Origin: Methylorubrum aminovorans
GTDB taxonomy: Bacteria > Pseudomonadota > Alphaproteobacteria > Rhizobiales > Beijerinckiaceae
DNA: 64,000 nucleotides
Reading direction: 5' to 3'
Assembly: GCF_022179725.1 (NCBI RefSeq)
Contig: NZ_BPRC01000007.1
Span: 124,001-188,000, forward strand
The position numbers were made by a program, and so were the translations under genes. This document shows positions 26,641 through 34,733 of this stretch, piece by piece (position 1 is the first letter of the stretch; every line of letters begins with the position of its first letter). The notes below the pieces were generated by a model. That model did no database searches. It was not told the DNA's origin and saw only the letters and a list, made by a program, of their open reading frames with translations.

Positions 26641-29600
26641 ATGAAACAGACTGCCTCGATCAGCCTCGACAGCTTCGACCCGGAGGTGCTCGCGGCGGCC
26701 CGCGAGGTCGCTCGGCGGGCGGGTGTGCCGTTGGAGAGCTGGATCGCCTCCGTGGCCGTGCCGGAGACGGCGAAGCCGGGCCCGCGGCGGCGACGCGCGG
26801 ACGCCGCAGCTCCGGCCAAGGACGGAGCCAAGGACACAGTTAAGGACGCGGGCACGGATCAGACGCGGCGGGTCGGAGGGCGTGCGGCGGACAAGGCGGC
26901 CGCACCCCGGAAGGAGACACCGCAGCACAAGGGCCGCGAGGCGACTCCCGTCGCTGCGGCCTCCGAGGATTTTGCAGCACCGTCGCCCGCAGCCGCGCTC
27001 GAAGCGTCGATCGGCGCGATGATGCGGCGGCTCGACGCCCTCGACCGCTCGATCAGCCAGGAGCGCGAGGCCTCGAAGGCCGACGCGGCTCGGATGATCG
27101 GCGATATCGAGCGCAAAGTCGGCGAACTCGCCGGTCAGCTCAGCGCCCCCCGGCCGCTCGGCCGTCGCGGGCGCCCGCTCGCCACCGAGGTGCGCGACGC
27201 CGTCGCCGAGGTGCGCCGCCGCCAGCGCGAGCTGGAAGAGGGCATCGCCGAGTGGAACAGCGCCAGCGCGGGCGAGCCCCAGCACAGCGAGTCGGCGGCC
27301 CCGGAGGTCTCCGAGGACGTGCCTGTCGCGGCTTCGAACGCGGAGGCGGCCCACGACCAAGTGGCGGCTCACGGCCACGAGCCGTCGCCGGCCATCATCG
27401 AGCTGCAGCGCGAGACGAGCCGGCTGCGCGACGCGCTCGGCGGCCTCGCCACCGGCCGCGACGTGGGCGAGCTGGAACAGACCATGCAGGCCGTCGCGAG
27501 CGACCTCCAGCGGGCGCGCGATCCGCAGGAACTCGCCGCCATCGCCGCCCCGATCGAGCTGATGCGCGTCCAGGTGGAGCGGCTGGCCGGGGATGTGGCC
27601 GAGAACGTTCATGCCCGTGTCGCGGGCGAGGTGGAGCGCTTGGTCGCGAAGGTCGATGGCGTGCTCTCCGGCGCCCTCACGGGCCCGGCCGACGAGAGCG
27701 CCCTCGACAGCGTGTTCCGTGAACTCGACGAGATCCGCCGCCTCGTGGCGGCCCTGGCGGGTCCGGAGCGGATCCAGAGCCTCGCTCAAGGCGTGCAGGC
27801 GATCAGCGCCCAGATTGCGCAGCTTCAGCGCGACGAGGATGCGGGCATGGCCGCCATCAAGCCGCTGCTGGAGGAGATCCGCGGCGAGCTGAAGACCCCC
27901 GATCCGTCCCGCGAGTTGCCCCGCGAGCTGCTCACCCGTTTCGAGGCGCTCGCCGAGCGGCTCGGCCGGACTGAGGCGGGGCCCGTCGGCGAGCTGATCG
28001 AGCGGCTCGAAACCGTGGCCGAGAAGGTGGATCGCGTCAGCGCGGGCGGCAGCGGTCTCGACGCCCTGGAACGTCACGTCCTCGCCCTGGCAAGCCGGCT
28101 CGACGCGCCGCGCGATCCCGATCCGGCCGTGGCGCGCCTCGAACGCTCCATGGGCGATCTGCTCGCTCAGGTCGCGGCCCTGCGCAACGGGTCCGACGTC
28201 GAAGCCGCCGTCGAGCGCGCGGTCCGCGAAGCCGTGGCGGGCGCGTCCTCTCCGCTCAAGGCGGCCGGCGGCGATGTCGAGCTGCTGCGCGCCGATCTCG
28301 CCGAACTGCGCGCGAGCCAGAAGGGCTCGGACCAGCGTCTTCAATCGACGATGGAGGGCGTCCATTCGGTGCTGACGCGCCTGAGCGAGCAGCTCGACCG
28401 CACCATGACCTCCGCCGCCGCGCTCACCGCCGCCGCTCCGCAGGAACGGGCGCCCCTCGGGCTCTCCCCGAGCGAGCGCGTCTCTCAGGAGCGCCCCGCC
28501 GCCCCGAAAGCGGCGGCCGAGTCGCAGGCCCGCCCGCGCCGTACGGCGCCGTCCGAGGAGATCGGCGGGACCGAGTCGGTTCGCCTCTCCGACGAATTGC
28601 TGGAACCCGGCGCCGGCCGACCCGGCCCCGGCCGCCCGGCCGCGCCGGAGGCGATCCCGGCCGCCGGCAGCACCGACATCAAGACGAGCTTCATCGCCGC
28701 CGCCCGCCGCGCCGCGCAGGCGGCGCAGGCGGAAGCCGCAACGGAGACCCCGCTGGCGGCCCGGCTGCGCGACAAGGTCGCTCCGGCCGCCCGTATGCCG
28801 GGCTCGGACACCGCGCCCCTGTCGCGACTCCGCGGGGCCCTCGACGGCCGCCGCCGCACGCTGCTGCTCGGCCTCGCCGCCGTCGTTCTGGCGCTCGGCG
28901 CCTACCAAGCTTTCCTGGCGGGCAAGAGCGCGCCGGCCGGAGACGCCGTCTCCGCGGATGCCCGCGCCGTGGAGACGGCGTCTCCGGCCGCATCCTCCGA
29001 TGCTCCAGCCGGCCGCAGCGCGGAGGCCGAGCCGGCCCCGGCGCCCGCCGCTCCGTCTCAGGCCCCGGCCGCTCAGGCGTCCTCCGAGACGACGCTCCCG
29101 GCCGCAGCCCCGACGAGCCCGGCCGATCCGACGACCACCCAGTCCATCGCCGAGCCGAAGGCCCCGACGGGCAAGCGCGCGCTGCCTCAGGTCGCCGGCA
29201 TGGCCGCACTCGGACCGGACCTCGCCGGGCTGCCGCCGTCCCTGGCCAAGCTCAAGCAGGACGCGCTCGACGGCGACGGTGCCGCCGTGTGGGAGATCGC
29301 CGCCCGTCAGGCCGAAGGCCGCGGGGTGACGCGCGACCTCGCGCTCGCCGCCAAGTTCTACGAGCGGCTCGCGACGGCCGGCTACGCCCCGGCGCAGTTC
29401 AAGGTCGGAAACGCCTACGAGAAGGGCTCGGGCGTGATCCGCGACGTCGAGAAGGCGAAGCTCTGGTACGGCCGCGCCGCGGATCAGGGCAACATCCGGG
29501 CGATGCACAATCTCGCCGTCCTGCATGCCGAGAACCCGGCCGCCAACGGCAAACCGGACTTCGCGAACGCCGCCAACGCCTTCCGCCGGGCGGCGGAGCA

Positions 29601-29946
29601 CGGCGTGCGCGACAGCCAGTACAATCTGGCCGTGCTCTACGCCCGCGGCCTCGGCGTCGGCCAGGATCTCGTGCAGTCCTACCTCTGGTTCTCGGCCGCG
29701 GCCGGGCAGGGCGATGGCGAAGCGGGCCGCAAGCGGGACGAGGTCGCCACGAAGCTCTCGCCGAAGGATCTCACCGAGGCCAAGAGCCTCGCCGCGAGCT
29801 TCCGGGTGAAGGCCGTCGATCCGGCCGCAAACGAAGCGCCGTCGGCGAAGGCGACCGCCACGGCGCCGATGTCCCTGATGGGCGCGCCGTCGCCGGGCAT
29901 GCCGAACGGCACGTCCTCATCGGCACAGAAGCGCGTCGGGGTCTGA
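26641..29946 (+). CDS. PodJ-like polar scaffold protein with SEL1 repeats
   Basis: 1101 residues. The start MKQTASISLDSFDPEVLAAA resembles PodJ-family N-termini. Residues about 110-640 are predicted largely helical and coiled coil with low-complexity linkers. A single membrane helix lies near 741-760 (LLLGLAAVVLALGAYQAFLAG). An Ala/Pro/Ser-rich periplasmic linker follows, then three to four SEL1 repeats from about 870 (AAVWEIAARQAEGRGV, AQFKVGNAYEKGSGV, YNLAVLYARGLGVGQD). In Caulobacter PodJ this architecture organises pole development and recruits histidine kinases; the same role here is inferred. A 20-bp perfect inverted repeat lies in the linker-coding DNA. It appears monocistronic, with a terminator downstream. 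Confidence 0.85.
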   Translation: MKQTASISLDSFDPEVLAAAREVARRAGVPLESWIASVAVPETAKPGPRRRRADAAAPAKDGAKDTVKDAGTDQTRRVGGRAADKAAAPRKETPQHKGREATPVAAASEDFAAPSPAAALEASIGAMMRRLDALDRSISQEREASKADAARMIGDIERKVGELAGQLSAPRPLGRRGRPLATEVRDAVAEVRRRQRELEEGIAEWNSASAGEPQHSESAAPEVSEDVPVAASNAEAAHDQVAAHGHEPSPAIIELQRETSRLRDALGGLATGRDVGELEQTMQAVASDLQRARDPQELAAIAAPIELMRVQVERLAGDVAENVHARVAGEVERLVAKVDGVLSGALTGPADESALDSVFRELDEIRRLVAALAGPERIQSLAQGVQAISAQIAQLQRDEDAGMAAIKPLLEEIRGELKTPDPSRELPRELLTRFEALAERLGRTEAGPVGELIERLETVAEKVDRVSAGGSGLDALERHVLALASRLDAPRDPDPAVARLERSMGDLLAQVAALRNGSDVEAAVERAVREAVAGASSPLKAAGGDVELLRADLAELRASQKGSDQRLQSTMEGVHSVLTRLSEQLDRTMTSAAALTAAAPQERAPLGLSPSERVSQERPAAPKAAAESQARPRRTAPSEEIGGTESVRLSDELLEPGAGRPGPGRPAAPEAIPAAGSTDIKTSFIAAARRAAQAAQAEAATETPLAARLRDKVAPAARMPGSDTAPLSRLRGALDGRRRTLLLGLAAVVLALGAYQAFLAGKSAPAGDAVSADARAVETASPAASSDAPAGRSAEAEPAPAPAAPSQAPAAQASSETTLPAAAPTSPADPTTTQSIAEPKAPTGKRALPQVAGMAALGPDLAGLPPSLAKLKQDALDGDGAAVWEIAARQAEGRGVTRDLALAAKFYERLATAGYAPAQFKVGNAYEKGSGVIRDVEKAKLWYGRAADQGNIRAMHNLAVLHAENPAANGKPDFANAANAFRRAAEHGVRDSQYNLAVLYARGLGVGQDLVQSYLWFSAAAGQGDGEAGRKRDEVATKLSPKDLTEAKSLAASFRVKAVDPAANEAPSAKATATAPMSLMGAPSPGMPNGTSSSAQKRVGV
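28934..28990. repeat. 20-bp perfect inverted repeat inside the podJ-like gene
   Basis: CGGCCGGAGACGCCGTCTCC (28934-28953) is exactly the reverse complement of 28971-28990, separated by 17 nt. Each arm is itself nearly palindromic (GGAGACG/CGTCTCC). It encodes part of the periplasmic linker just after the membrane helix. In mRNA it would form a very stable hairpin. Confidence 0.7.
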
Positions 29947-30070
29947 AAACCGTCCCGACCGGCCCGGGCCGAAGCAACCGCGCCATGCCTTGACGCGCTT
30001 GCTCGTCGGCGCGCCGCCGGATCGGGATGCGGTCCGAGCCCGTCTCACGCCGCGCGATATTCCGTGATCC

Positions 30071-30108
30071 AAAGGGCCGTGCTCCGAACAGGGGCGCGGC
30101 CCTTTTGC
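30071..30108 (+). terminator. Rho-independent terminator after the podJ-like gene
   Basis: AAAGGGCCG (30071-30079) pairs perfectly with CGGCCCTTT (30097-30105) and is followed by further T. It lies about 125 nt beyond the podJ-like stop on the plus strand. Confidence 0.7.
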
Positions 30109-30242
30109 TGTGTCCGTGTGCCGTCGCTCTACCGCCGAAGAAGGCCGAAACCACGCGGTCAGCGACCCTCAGTAACGCTTCGTCTTCCTCATATACGTTC
30201 GAGCAAGAAATCTCATCCATCCAATATAAATAATATTTCTAT

Positions 30243-30258
30243 GGATTAAAATTAATCC
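30243..30258. promoter_or_regulatory. Operator-like dyad in the AT-rich patch
   Basis: GGATTAA (30243-30249) and TTAATCC (30252-30258) are perfect inverted half-sites around AA, about 100 nt before the ATG of the small secreted protein. A regulator site is an inference from symmetry and position only. Confidence 0.4.
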
Positions 30259-30356
30259 CATTACTGTGATAAAACACACTTCAAATCGAAAATCTGCATG
30301 TTACGTGCGCTCTTGCTTCAAGATTAATCGGAATTTGAACAAGAGAGGAGCACAAC

Positions 30357-30683
30357 ATGCTGCGCTTCGCATCATTCGCATCGGTCCTCCTGTTTGCGTT
30401 TGCGACCACGGCTACCCCGGTCTCCGCGCAGTCGGCTCGATCCAAGAAGGGAACCTGGACCGCGCTGCCCTCGCAGGTCGTGCCGCCGGCTCCGCCGCGC
30501 GTCGCCCATGGCGGCTTCGGCGCGCTTCCGTTCGCGGCGGGCGGGTCCTCGGGCTACTGCGACATCGTGGTGAAGCGCGGCGGCGGCAATCCGACCCAGG
30601 ACATGACCGGCTCGATCGGCCACGCGAAGAGCTATCAGGCCGGCGGCGGCGGCCCGGCCCGGCAGCGGGTCTGCTCCCGCTGA
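30357..30683 (+). CDS. Small secreted protein of unknown function, 108 residues
   Basis: Signal peptide MLRFASFASVLLFAFATTATPVSAQ, then about 83 mature residues rich in Gly, Pro, Ser and Arg, with two cysteines (GYCDIVV and RVCSR) that could form a disulfide. A very good GAGAGGAG site precedes the ATG, and a hairpin follows the stop. I do not recognise the family. The coding part has normal high GC, but its upstream region is AT-rich, which could mark a strong promoter or a junction of acquired DNA. Confidence 0.65.
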   Translation: MLRFASFASVLLFAFATTATPVSAQSARSKKGTWTALPSQVVPPAPPRVAHGGFGALPFAAGGSSGYCDIVVKRGGGNPTQDMTGSIGHAKSYQAGGGGPARQRVCSR

Positions 30684-30706
30684 GATCCCGGCGCTTCGAA
30701 GGAAGA

Positions 30707-30734
30707 ACGGCGCCCTTCCCGCGAGGGGCGCCGT
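30707..30734. terminator. Bidirectional hairpin between convergent genes
   Basis: ACGGCGCCC (30707-30715) pairs perfectly with GGGCGCCGT (30726-30734) around a 10-nt loop. It lies between the stop of the secreted protein (plus) and that of the AlgX-like gene (minus), where a shared terminator is expected. No long T run. Confidence 0.55.
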
Positions 30735-30740
30735 GGTTCG

Positions 30741-31685
30741 TCAGACCAGGGGTTCCGTCTCCGCCTGACGCACCGGCTTCTCCATCCCCGGCCTCTCGTA
30801 GGCCGCGACGTCGAAATCGTCGCTCGGGATGCGGACGAGGAAGCGCTCGGCCATCTCGAACATCAGGATGTCGGGGCGCACTCGCTCGACGTAAGTCCAG
30901 TCGATGCTGGACGACCAGACGAAGTGCATCTCGCGGAAGGTCTCGGCGAGGAAGCTCGTCAGCATGATCGGCGCGAAATGCGCGTAGGAATCCCCGAACA
31001 GCACCAGGGTGCGCGGGTCGGCCTGGGGGGAGGGGTTCCGGTAGATGACGTGGGCGCCGACATGCAGGTCGCCCGCCCGTCCCGCCGCCTCGTAGGATTC
31101 GACCAGCGGGCTGGCATAGCTGCGCGCGGCGTCGCGATGCACCGCCCAGTTCTCCACCGTCTCCCGCGGCCGGTCGGGCAGCTTGTCACCGAGATCCCAC
31201 AACCCGTCATGGGGAAAGCGCGGGCGTTCGGCGATATCGGGCGGAGCGACCGCACCGCAGGCGCGCAGCAGCGCCCGGTAGCCGACCAGGCAGCCCTCGT
31301 AGGTCCAGTGGGAATCGGTGCGGCGATAGAGCGGCGCCCCGTCATCGCGGGCCGCGCGCAAGGGGGCGACGAGATCGACGTAGCCGCCCATCCCGGCGAG
31401 CCGCCGGGCAAGCCGGCGGGCCGGCGACAGGCGCGGGTCGTAGTCGAGGTCGAGAGTACGGTCGTCGTAGACCGAGAGCTTTTCCGGCACGACGGTGTGG
31501 ACGTAGCGGATGCCGAGCGCCTGAGCGCGGGCGGCGCGGGCCTCGATCAGCCGCGCCCAGCGGCGCAGGTGCCACCAGCCGGCGAGGGAGCGCCGGTATT
31601 GCAGGAGCACCCCGTTGGTGCCCCCGATCAGGAACAGCCACCCGTCGCGCCCCCGGTGGATGATCTCTCTGTTCCTGCGGGCCAT
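30741..31685 (-). CDS. AlgX/AlgJ-like SGNH family protein (putative polysaccharide O-acetyltransferase)
   Basis: 314 residues. Motifs match the SGNH domain of alginate O-acetylation proteins AlgX/AlgJ: TVVPEKLSVY, the catalytic Asp-His pair in RTDSHWTYEG, and the serine in LVLFGDSYAHF. The N-terminus (REIIHRGRDGWLFLIGGTNG) is also typical. No signal peptide is obvious, unlike periplasmic AlgX, and no MBOAT acyltransferase partner is adjacent, so acetyl transfer to a polysaccharide is only a suggestion. The start at 31685 is a clear ATG. It is divergent from the 2'-5' RNA ligase family gene. Confidence 0.78.
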   Translation of the reverse strand: MARRNREIIHRGRDGWLFLIGGTNGVLLQYRRSLAGWWHLRRWARLIEARAARAQALGIRYVHTVVPEKLSVYDDRTLDLDYDPRLSPARRLARRLAGMGGYVDLVAPLRAARDDGAPLYRRTDSHWTYEGCLVGYRALLRACGAVAPPDIAERPRFPHDGLWDLGDKLPDRPRETVENWAVHRDAARSYASPLVESYEAAGRAGDLHVGAHVIYRNPSPQADPRTLVLFGDSYAHFAPIMLTSFLAETFREMHFVWSSSIDWTYVERVRPDILMFEMAERFLVRIPSDDFDVAAYERPGMEKPVRQAETEPLV

Positions 31686-31814
31686 GGCTGCTTCCTAGAC
31701 GGTGCGATGCCGGCTGAACAGCGCAGCTGCACCACAGCCCGCCGGCTGGATCCGCTGCCCCGCTGCTCCATCTTGGTCGAGTCGCGCCGGACGGCCGGCC
31801 CCGATCGAGAGAGA

Positions 31815-32357
31815 GTGCAAGGCTTGCCAGAGCCCGCGTCGCCCGAGCCCGCCCCGCTGATCCTGACGCTGCAGATGGACGAGGCGGCCTTCGCCACCTT
31901 CGACGGCCTGAGGCGGCGGCACTTCCCGGAGGCGCTGAACCACATCCCCGCCCACGCCACGCTGTTCCATCACCTGCCGGGGGAGGACGTGGCGGCCGTG
32001 ACCGAGACAGTCGCCGCGCTCGCCCGCACGCAAAGCGCGCCGGAGGTGGCGGTGACGGGCGTCCGCTTCACCGGCCGCGGCGTCGCCTACGTGCTGGAAT
32101 CGGAGGCTCTGTCCGCCTTCCGCGGGCGGGTCGCGGCAGCGTTCCGCGAGCACCTCACGGCGCAGGACCGGCAGGGCTGGCGCCCGCACGTCACCGTGCA
32201 GAACAAGGTGGCGCCCGAGACAGCCCGCGCGCTGCACGCCGCGCTCACCCAGGATTTCGCGCCGTCGCACTTCCACGCACCGGGCGTGCTGCTATGGCGT
32301 TACCTCGGCGGCCCGTGGGAGCGGGTCGCGACCATCGCATTCGGGGATGCGGCATGA
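31815..32357 (+). CDS. 2'-5' RNA ligase / cyclic phosphodiesterase (2H) family protein
   Basis: About 180 residues. The two HxT-type motifs of the 2H phosphoesterase superfamily are present: HATLFHHLP and HVTVQNK. The N-terminal strand LILTLQMDEAAF is part of the fold, so the ATG at 31875 inside it cannot be the start; the GTG at 31815 after GAGAGAG is preferred, with a TTG at 31824 as alternative. The physiological substrate is unknown; members hydrolyse or form 2'-5' bonds or act on cyclic phosphates. The stop overlaps the PAP2 gene start (ATGA), so they are coupled. Confidence 0.85.
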   Translation: MQGLPEPASPEPAPLILTLQMDEAAFATFDGLRRRHFPEALNHIPAHATLFHHLPGEDVAAVTETVAALARTQSAPEVAVTGVRFTGRGVAYVLESEALSAFRGRVAAAFREHLTAQDRQGWRPHVTVQNKVAPETARALHAALTQDFAPSHFHAPGVLLWRYLGGPWERVATIAFGDAA

Positions 32358-33157
32358 GACTGCCTGGTTTTGCGCGCAGCAGCGGCGGTGCCCTGTGGCG
32401 CGGCTCGTCCGCCGTATGGGTCCGGCTCCACCTCAACGAGGTCGGGCCGCTGGTCTCGCTGCTCCTCGTCAGCACCCTCGGCTACGGCTTCTTCGCGCTC
32501 GCCCGCGAGGTCGGCGAGGGATCGACCGCCGCCCTCGACCGCAAGATCCTGCTCGGATTGCGTAACCCCGCCGACATCTCCGACCCGCTCGGGCCGGCCT
32601 GGCTGGAGGAGGCGATGCGCGACATCACCGGCTGGGGCAGCGTCGTCACCATCGTGTTCCTGACCGCAGCAGCGGTGATCTACCTCGCGCTGGCGGGAAG
32701 GCAGAGGGTCGCGGTGTTCGTCCTCGCCGCGGTGGGCGGCGGCGAGGCGGTCTCGACGGTGCTCAAGATGTTCTACCACCGCCCGCGGCCCGACCTCGTC
32801 CCGCACGGCATGGAAGTGTTCACGGCGAGCTTCCCCTCCGGCCACGCGATGATGTCGGCCATCGCCTACCTGACGCTCGCGACGCTGCTCGCCCGCGTCG
32901 AGCGACGGCGCAGCGTCAAGGCACTGCTGCTGGCGCTCGGTATCGCCATGACGGTGCTGGTCGGCGTCAGCCGGGTCTATCTCGGCGTGCACTGGCCGAG
33001 CGACGTGCTGGCTGGCTGGTGCGTCGGCGCCGCCTGGGCCGCCCTGTGCTGGTTCGTCGCGCTTCAGCTCCAGCGCCGGGGCGAGGTGGAGGACCCCGAT
33101 CCGACGCCCGCCTCGACCGGCCCCGGCCAGATCAAGGGAACCCCCTCGGCGGGCTGA
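32354..33157 (+). CDS. PAP2 family lipid phosphatase
   Basis: About 267 residues with five to six membrane helices. The three PAP2 phosphatase motifs are complete: KMFYHRPRP, PSGH, and SRVYLGVHWPSDVLAG, which form the active site facing the periplasm. Likely substrates are phosphatidate, phosphatidylglycerophosphate or undecaprenyl pyrophosphate. It starts within the stop codon of the 2'-5' RNA ligase family gene. The C-terminal tail is polar and proline-rich. Confidence 0.92.
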   Translation: MRLPGFARSSGGALWRGSSAVWVRLHLNEVGPLVSLLLVSTLGYGFFALAREVGEGSTAALDRKILLGLRNPADISDPLGPAWLEEAMRDITGWGSVVTIVFLTAAAVIYLALAGRQRVAVFVLAAVGGGEAVSTVLKMFYHRPRPDLVPHGMEVFTASFPSGHAMMSAIAYLTLATLLARVERRRSVKALLLALGIAMTVLVGVSRVYLGVHWPSDVLAGWCVGAAWAALCWFVALQLQRRGEVEDPDPTPASTGPGQIKGTPSAG

Positions 33158-33162
33158 CGCGT

Positions 33163-33190
33163 TCCGGCCTCGTATTCCACAGAGGCCGGA
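33163..33190. promoter_or_regulatory. Hairpin immediately upstream of the Gfo/Idh oxidoreductase
   Basis: TCCGGCCTC (33163-33171) pairs perfectly with GAGGCCGGA (33182-33190) across 10 nt, ending 7 nt before the ATG at 33198. The right arm contains the only GAGG near the start, so folding would hide the ribosome site. It could equally be a terminator of the PAP2 transcript. Confidence 0.45.
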
Positions 33191-33197
33191 CCCCTTC

Positions 33198-34508
33198 ATG
33201 AGCGACGATCTCCGACTGTCCCGGCGCCTTCTCCTCGCGGGGGGCGCCGGCCTGACCGGTGCGGCCCTCGGCCTCGGCGGGAATGCGCGGGCCGCCTCCG
33301 GGCCGCCGGCACCTTCGGTGCCCGCCGATACCGGCGCGGTCCAGGGCGGGCGGATCGTCTTCCCGAACTGGCGCGATGACGGCGACGCCCCACCCCCACC
33401 GCCGCCCGCGCCGATGCCGCCCTCCGAGCGGGTCGGCTTCGCCATCATCGGGCTCGGGCGGCTGAGCCTCGAGGAGATCCTGCCGGCCTTCGGGGAGGCG
33501 AAGAAGGCGCGGGTCGTCGCGCTGATGTCCGGCTCAGCCGATAAGGCGAAGCTGACGGCGGCGCAGTACGGCATCCCGGCCGACGCGATCTACGGCTACG
33601 ATCAGTGGGACCGCCTGAAGGCCAACCCGGCGGTCAAGGCGGTCTACATCGTCACGCCGAACGGCCTGCACCGGGACAACGTCCTGGCCGCCGCGGGCGC
33701 GGGCAAGCACGTGCTGTGCGAGAAGCCGATGGCGAACAGCTCGGCCGAGGCGCACGAGATGGTCGAGGCCTGCGGCAAGGCCGGCGTCAAGCTGATGATC
33801 GCCTATCGCTGCCAGTACGAGCCGTTCAACCGCGAGGTGGTGCGGCTCGCCCGCTCCGGCGAGTTCGGACGGGTGAAGATGATCGAGGCCTTCAACGGCC
33901 AGACCACGGGGCTGCCCGAGCAGTGGCGCCTGCGCAAGGCGCTGGCGGGCGGCGGCGCGCTGCCCGATATCGGCCTCTACTGCCTCAACGGCGTGCGGGC
34001 GCTCCTCGGGGAGGAGCCGGTCTCGATCCAGGCGCAGATCGTCACGCCCGAGAACGATCCGCGCTTCAAGGAGGTAGAGGAGAGCGTCGCCTTCACGATG
34101 CGCTTCCCCTCCGGCGTGATCGCGCAATGCGGCACCAGCTACGGCGTCCACGAGAGCCGCGAATTGCGGGTCCACACCACCAGCGGCTCGCTCGACCTGC
34201 ACAACGCTTTCGCCTATCGCGGCCAGCGCCTCACGGTCGCTCACCGCGAGGGCAGCCATGTGCAGCGCGACGAGCCGGTGCTGACGCACAAGAACCAGTT
34301 CGCACTCGAACTCGACCACATGGCCGACTGCATCCTGAAGGATCGCCGCCCCCGCACGCCTGGCGAGGAGGGGCTGCAGGACATGATCCTGATGGAGGCG
34401 ATCTACGCCGCCGCCCGCACCGGCCAGCCCGTCACCGTCGGCCCGCTCGCCGGAACGGGGCAGGGGACCGACGCGACACGGGGGCCGGCGCTGGAGGAGG
34501 GGAAGTAG
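33198..34508 (+). CDS. Tat-exported Gfo/Idh/MocA family oxidoreductase (glucose-fructose oxidoreductase-like)
   Basis: 436 residues. The N-terminus is a twin-arginine signal (SRRLLLAGGAGLTGAALGLGG) followed by a Pro-rich linker, as in periplasmic glucose-fructose oxidoreductase of Zymomonas. The Rossmann fold follows (FAIIGLGRLSLEEILP), then VKAVYIVTPNGLH, the catalytic-region EKPMANSS, and the C-terminal domain (GGGALPDIGLYCLNGVRALLGE). It probably oxidises or reduces a sugar with tightly bound NADP in the periplasm; the actual substrate is unknown. It follows the PAP2 gene by 40 nt. Confidence 0.88.
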   Translation: MSDDLRLSRRLLLAGGAGLTGAALGLGGNARAASGPPAPSVPADTGAVQGGRIVFPNWRDDGDAPPPPPPAPMPPSERVGFAIIGLGRLSLEEILPAFGEAKKARVVALMSGSADKAKLTAAQYGIPADAIYGYDQWDRLKANPAVKAVYIVTPNGLHRDNVLAAAGAGKHVLCEKPMANSSAEAHEMVEACGKAGVKLMIAYRCQYEPFNREVVRLARSGEFGRVKMIEAFNGQTTGLPEQWRLRKALAGGGALPDIGLYCLNGVRALLGEEPVSIQAQIVTPENDPRFKEVEESVAFTMRFPSGVIAQCGTSYGVHESRELRVHTTSGSLDLHNAFAYRGQRLTVAHREGSHVQRDEPVLTHKNQFALELDHMADCILKDRRPRTPGEEGLQDMILMEAIYAAARTGQPVTVGPLAGTGQGTDATRGPALEEGK

Positions 34509-34512
34509 CCCC

Positions 34513-34659
34513 TCACTCCCCCCAGCGCACGAATACCCCGATGGCGACGATGGCGAGGAGGGCGAGCAGCCACGCCTCGCCCACGGTCAGCGCGTAGGCG
34601 AGCAGACCGAAGAAGCCGAGGGCGAGGCCGAGCATGGTCGCGACGGCGACGGGATTCAT
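34513..34659 (-). CDS. Small two-helix membrane protein, 48 residues
   Basis: ATG at 34659 to TGA at 34513. The product has two hydrophobic segments (VATMLGLALGFFGLLAYAL and WLLALLAIVAIGVFV), a short polar turn (TVGEA) and a charged end (RWGE). Codon use is GC-rich like its neighbours. It is the last gene after thrC and the M16 peptidase on the same strand, 74 nt downstream of the peptidase. No strong SD. The family is unknown; the coherent hydrophobic pattern argues for a real gene. Confidence 0.5.
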   Translation of the reverse strand: MNPVAVATMLGLALGFFGLLAYALTVGEAWLLALLAIVAIGVFVRWGE

Positions 34660-34733
34660 GGCGGGCTTTTTGTCGTTGATCGCGTAGCCGGCCCACCGGA
34701 AGGGCCGGCCTCACGCCCAGAGTTAGAGCGCCG

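Larger units (their letters stand above)
29947..30356. other. Intergenic region with terminator and AT-rich patch
   Basis: 410 bp between the podJ-like gene and the small secreted protein. It holds the intrinsic terminator at 30071-30108 and, from about 30180 to 30340, a visibly AT-rich stretch (runs such as AATATAAATAATATTTCT) unlike the rest of the window. A 7-bp dyad GGATTAA-AA-TTAATCC lies at 30243-30258. No gene is supported within it. Confidence 0.6.

Noticed and set aside
26410-29601. 1063-codon minus-strand frame over the podJ-like gene
   Set aside because: Mirror frame of a GC-rich, coiled-coil coding sequence; Gly/Arg-rich with no motifs.
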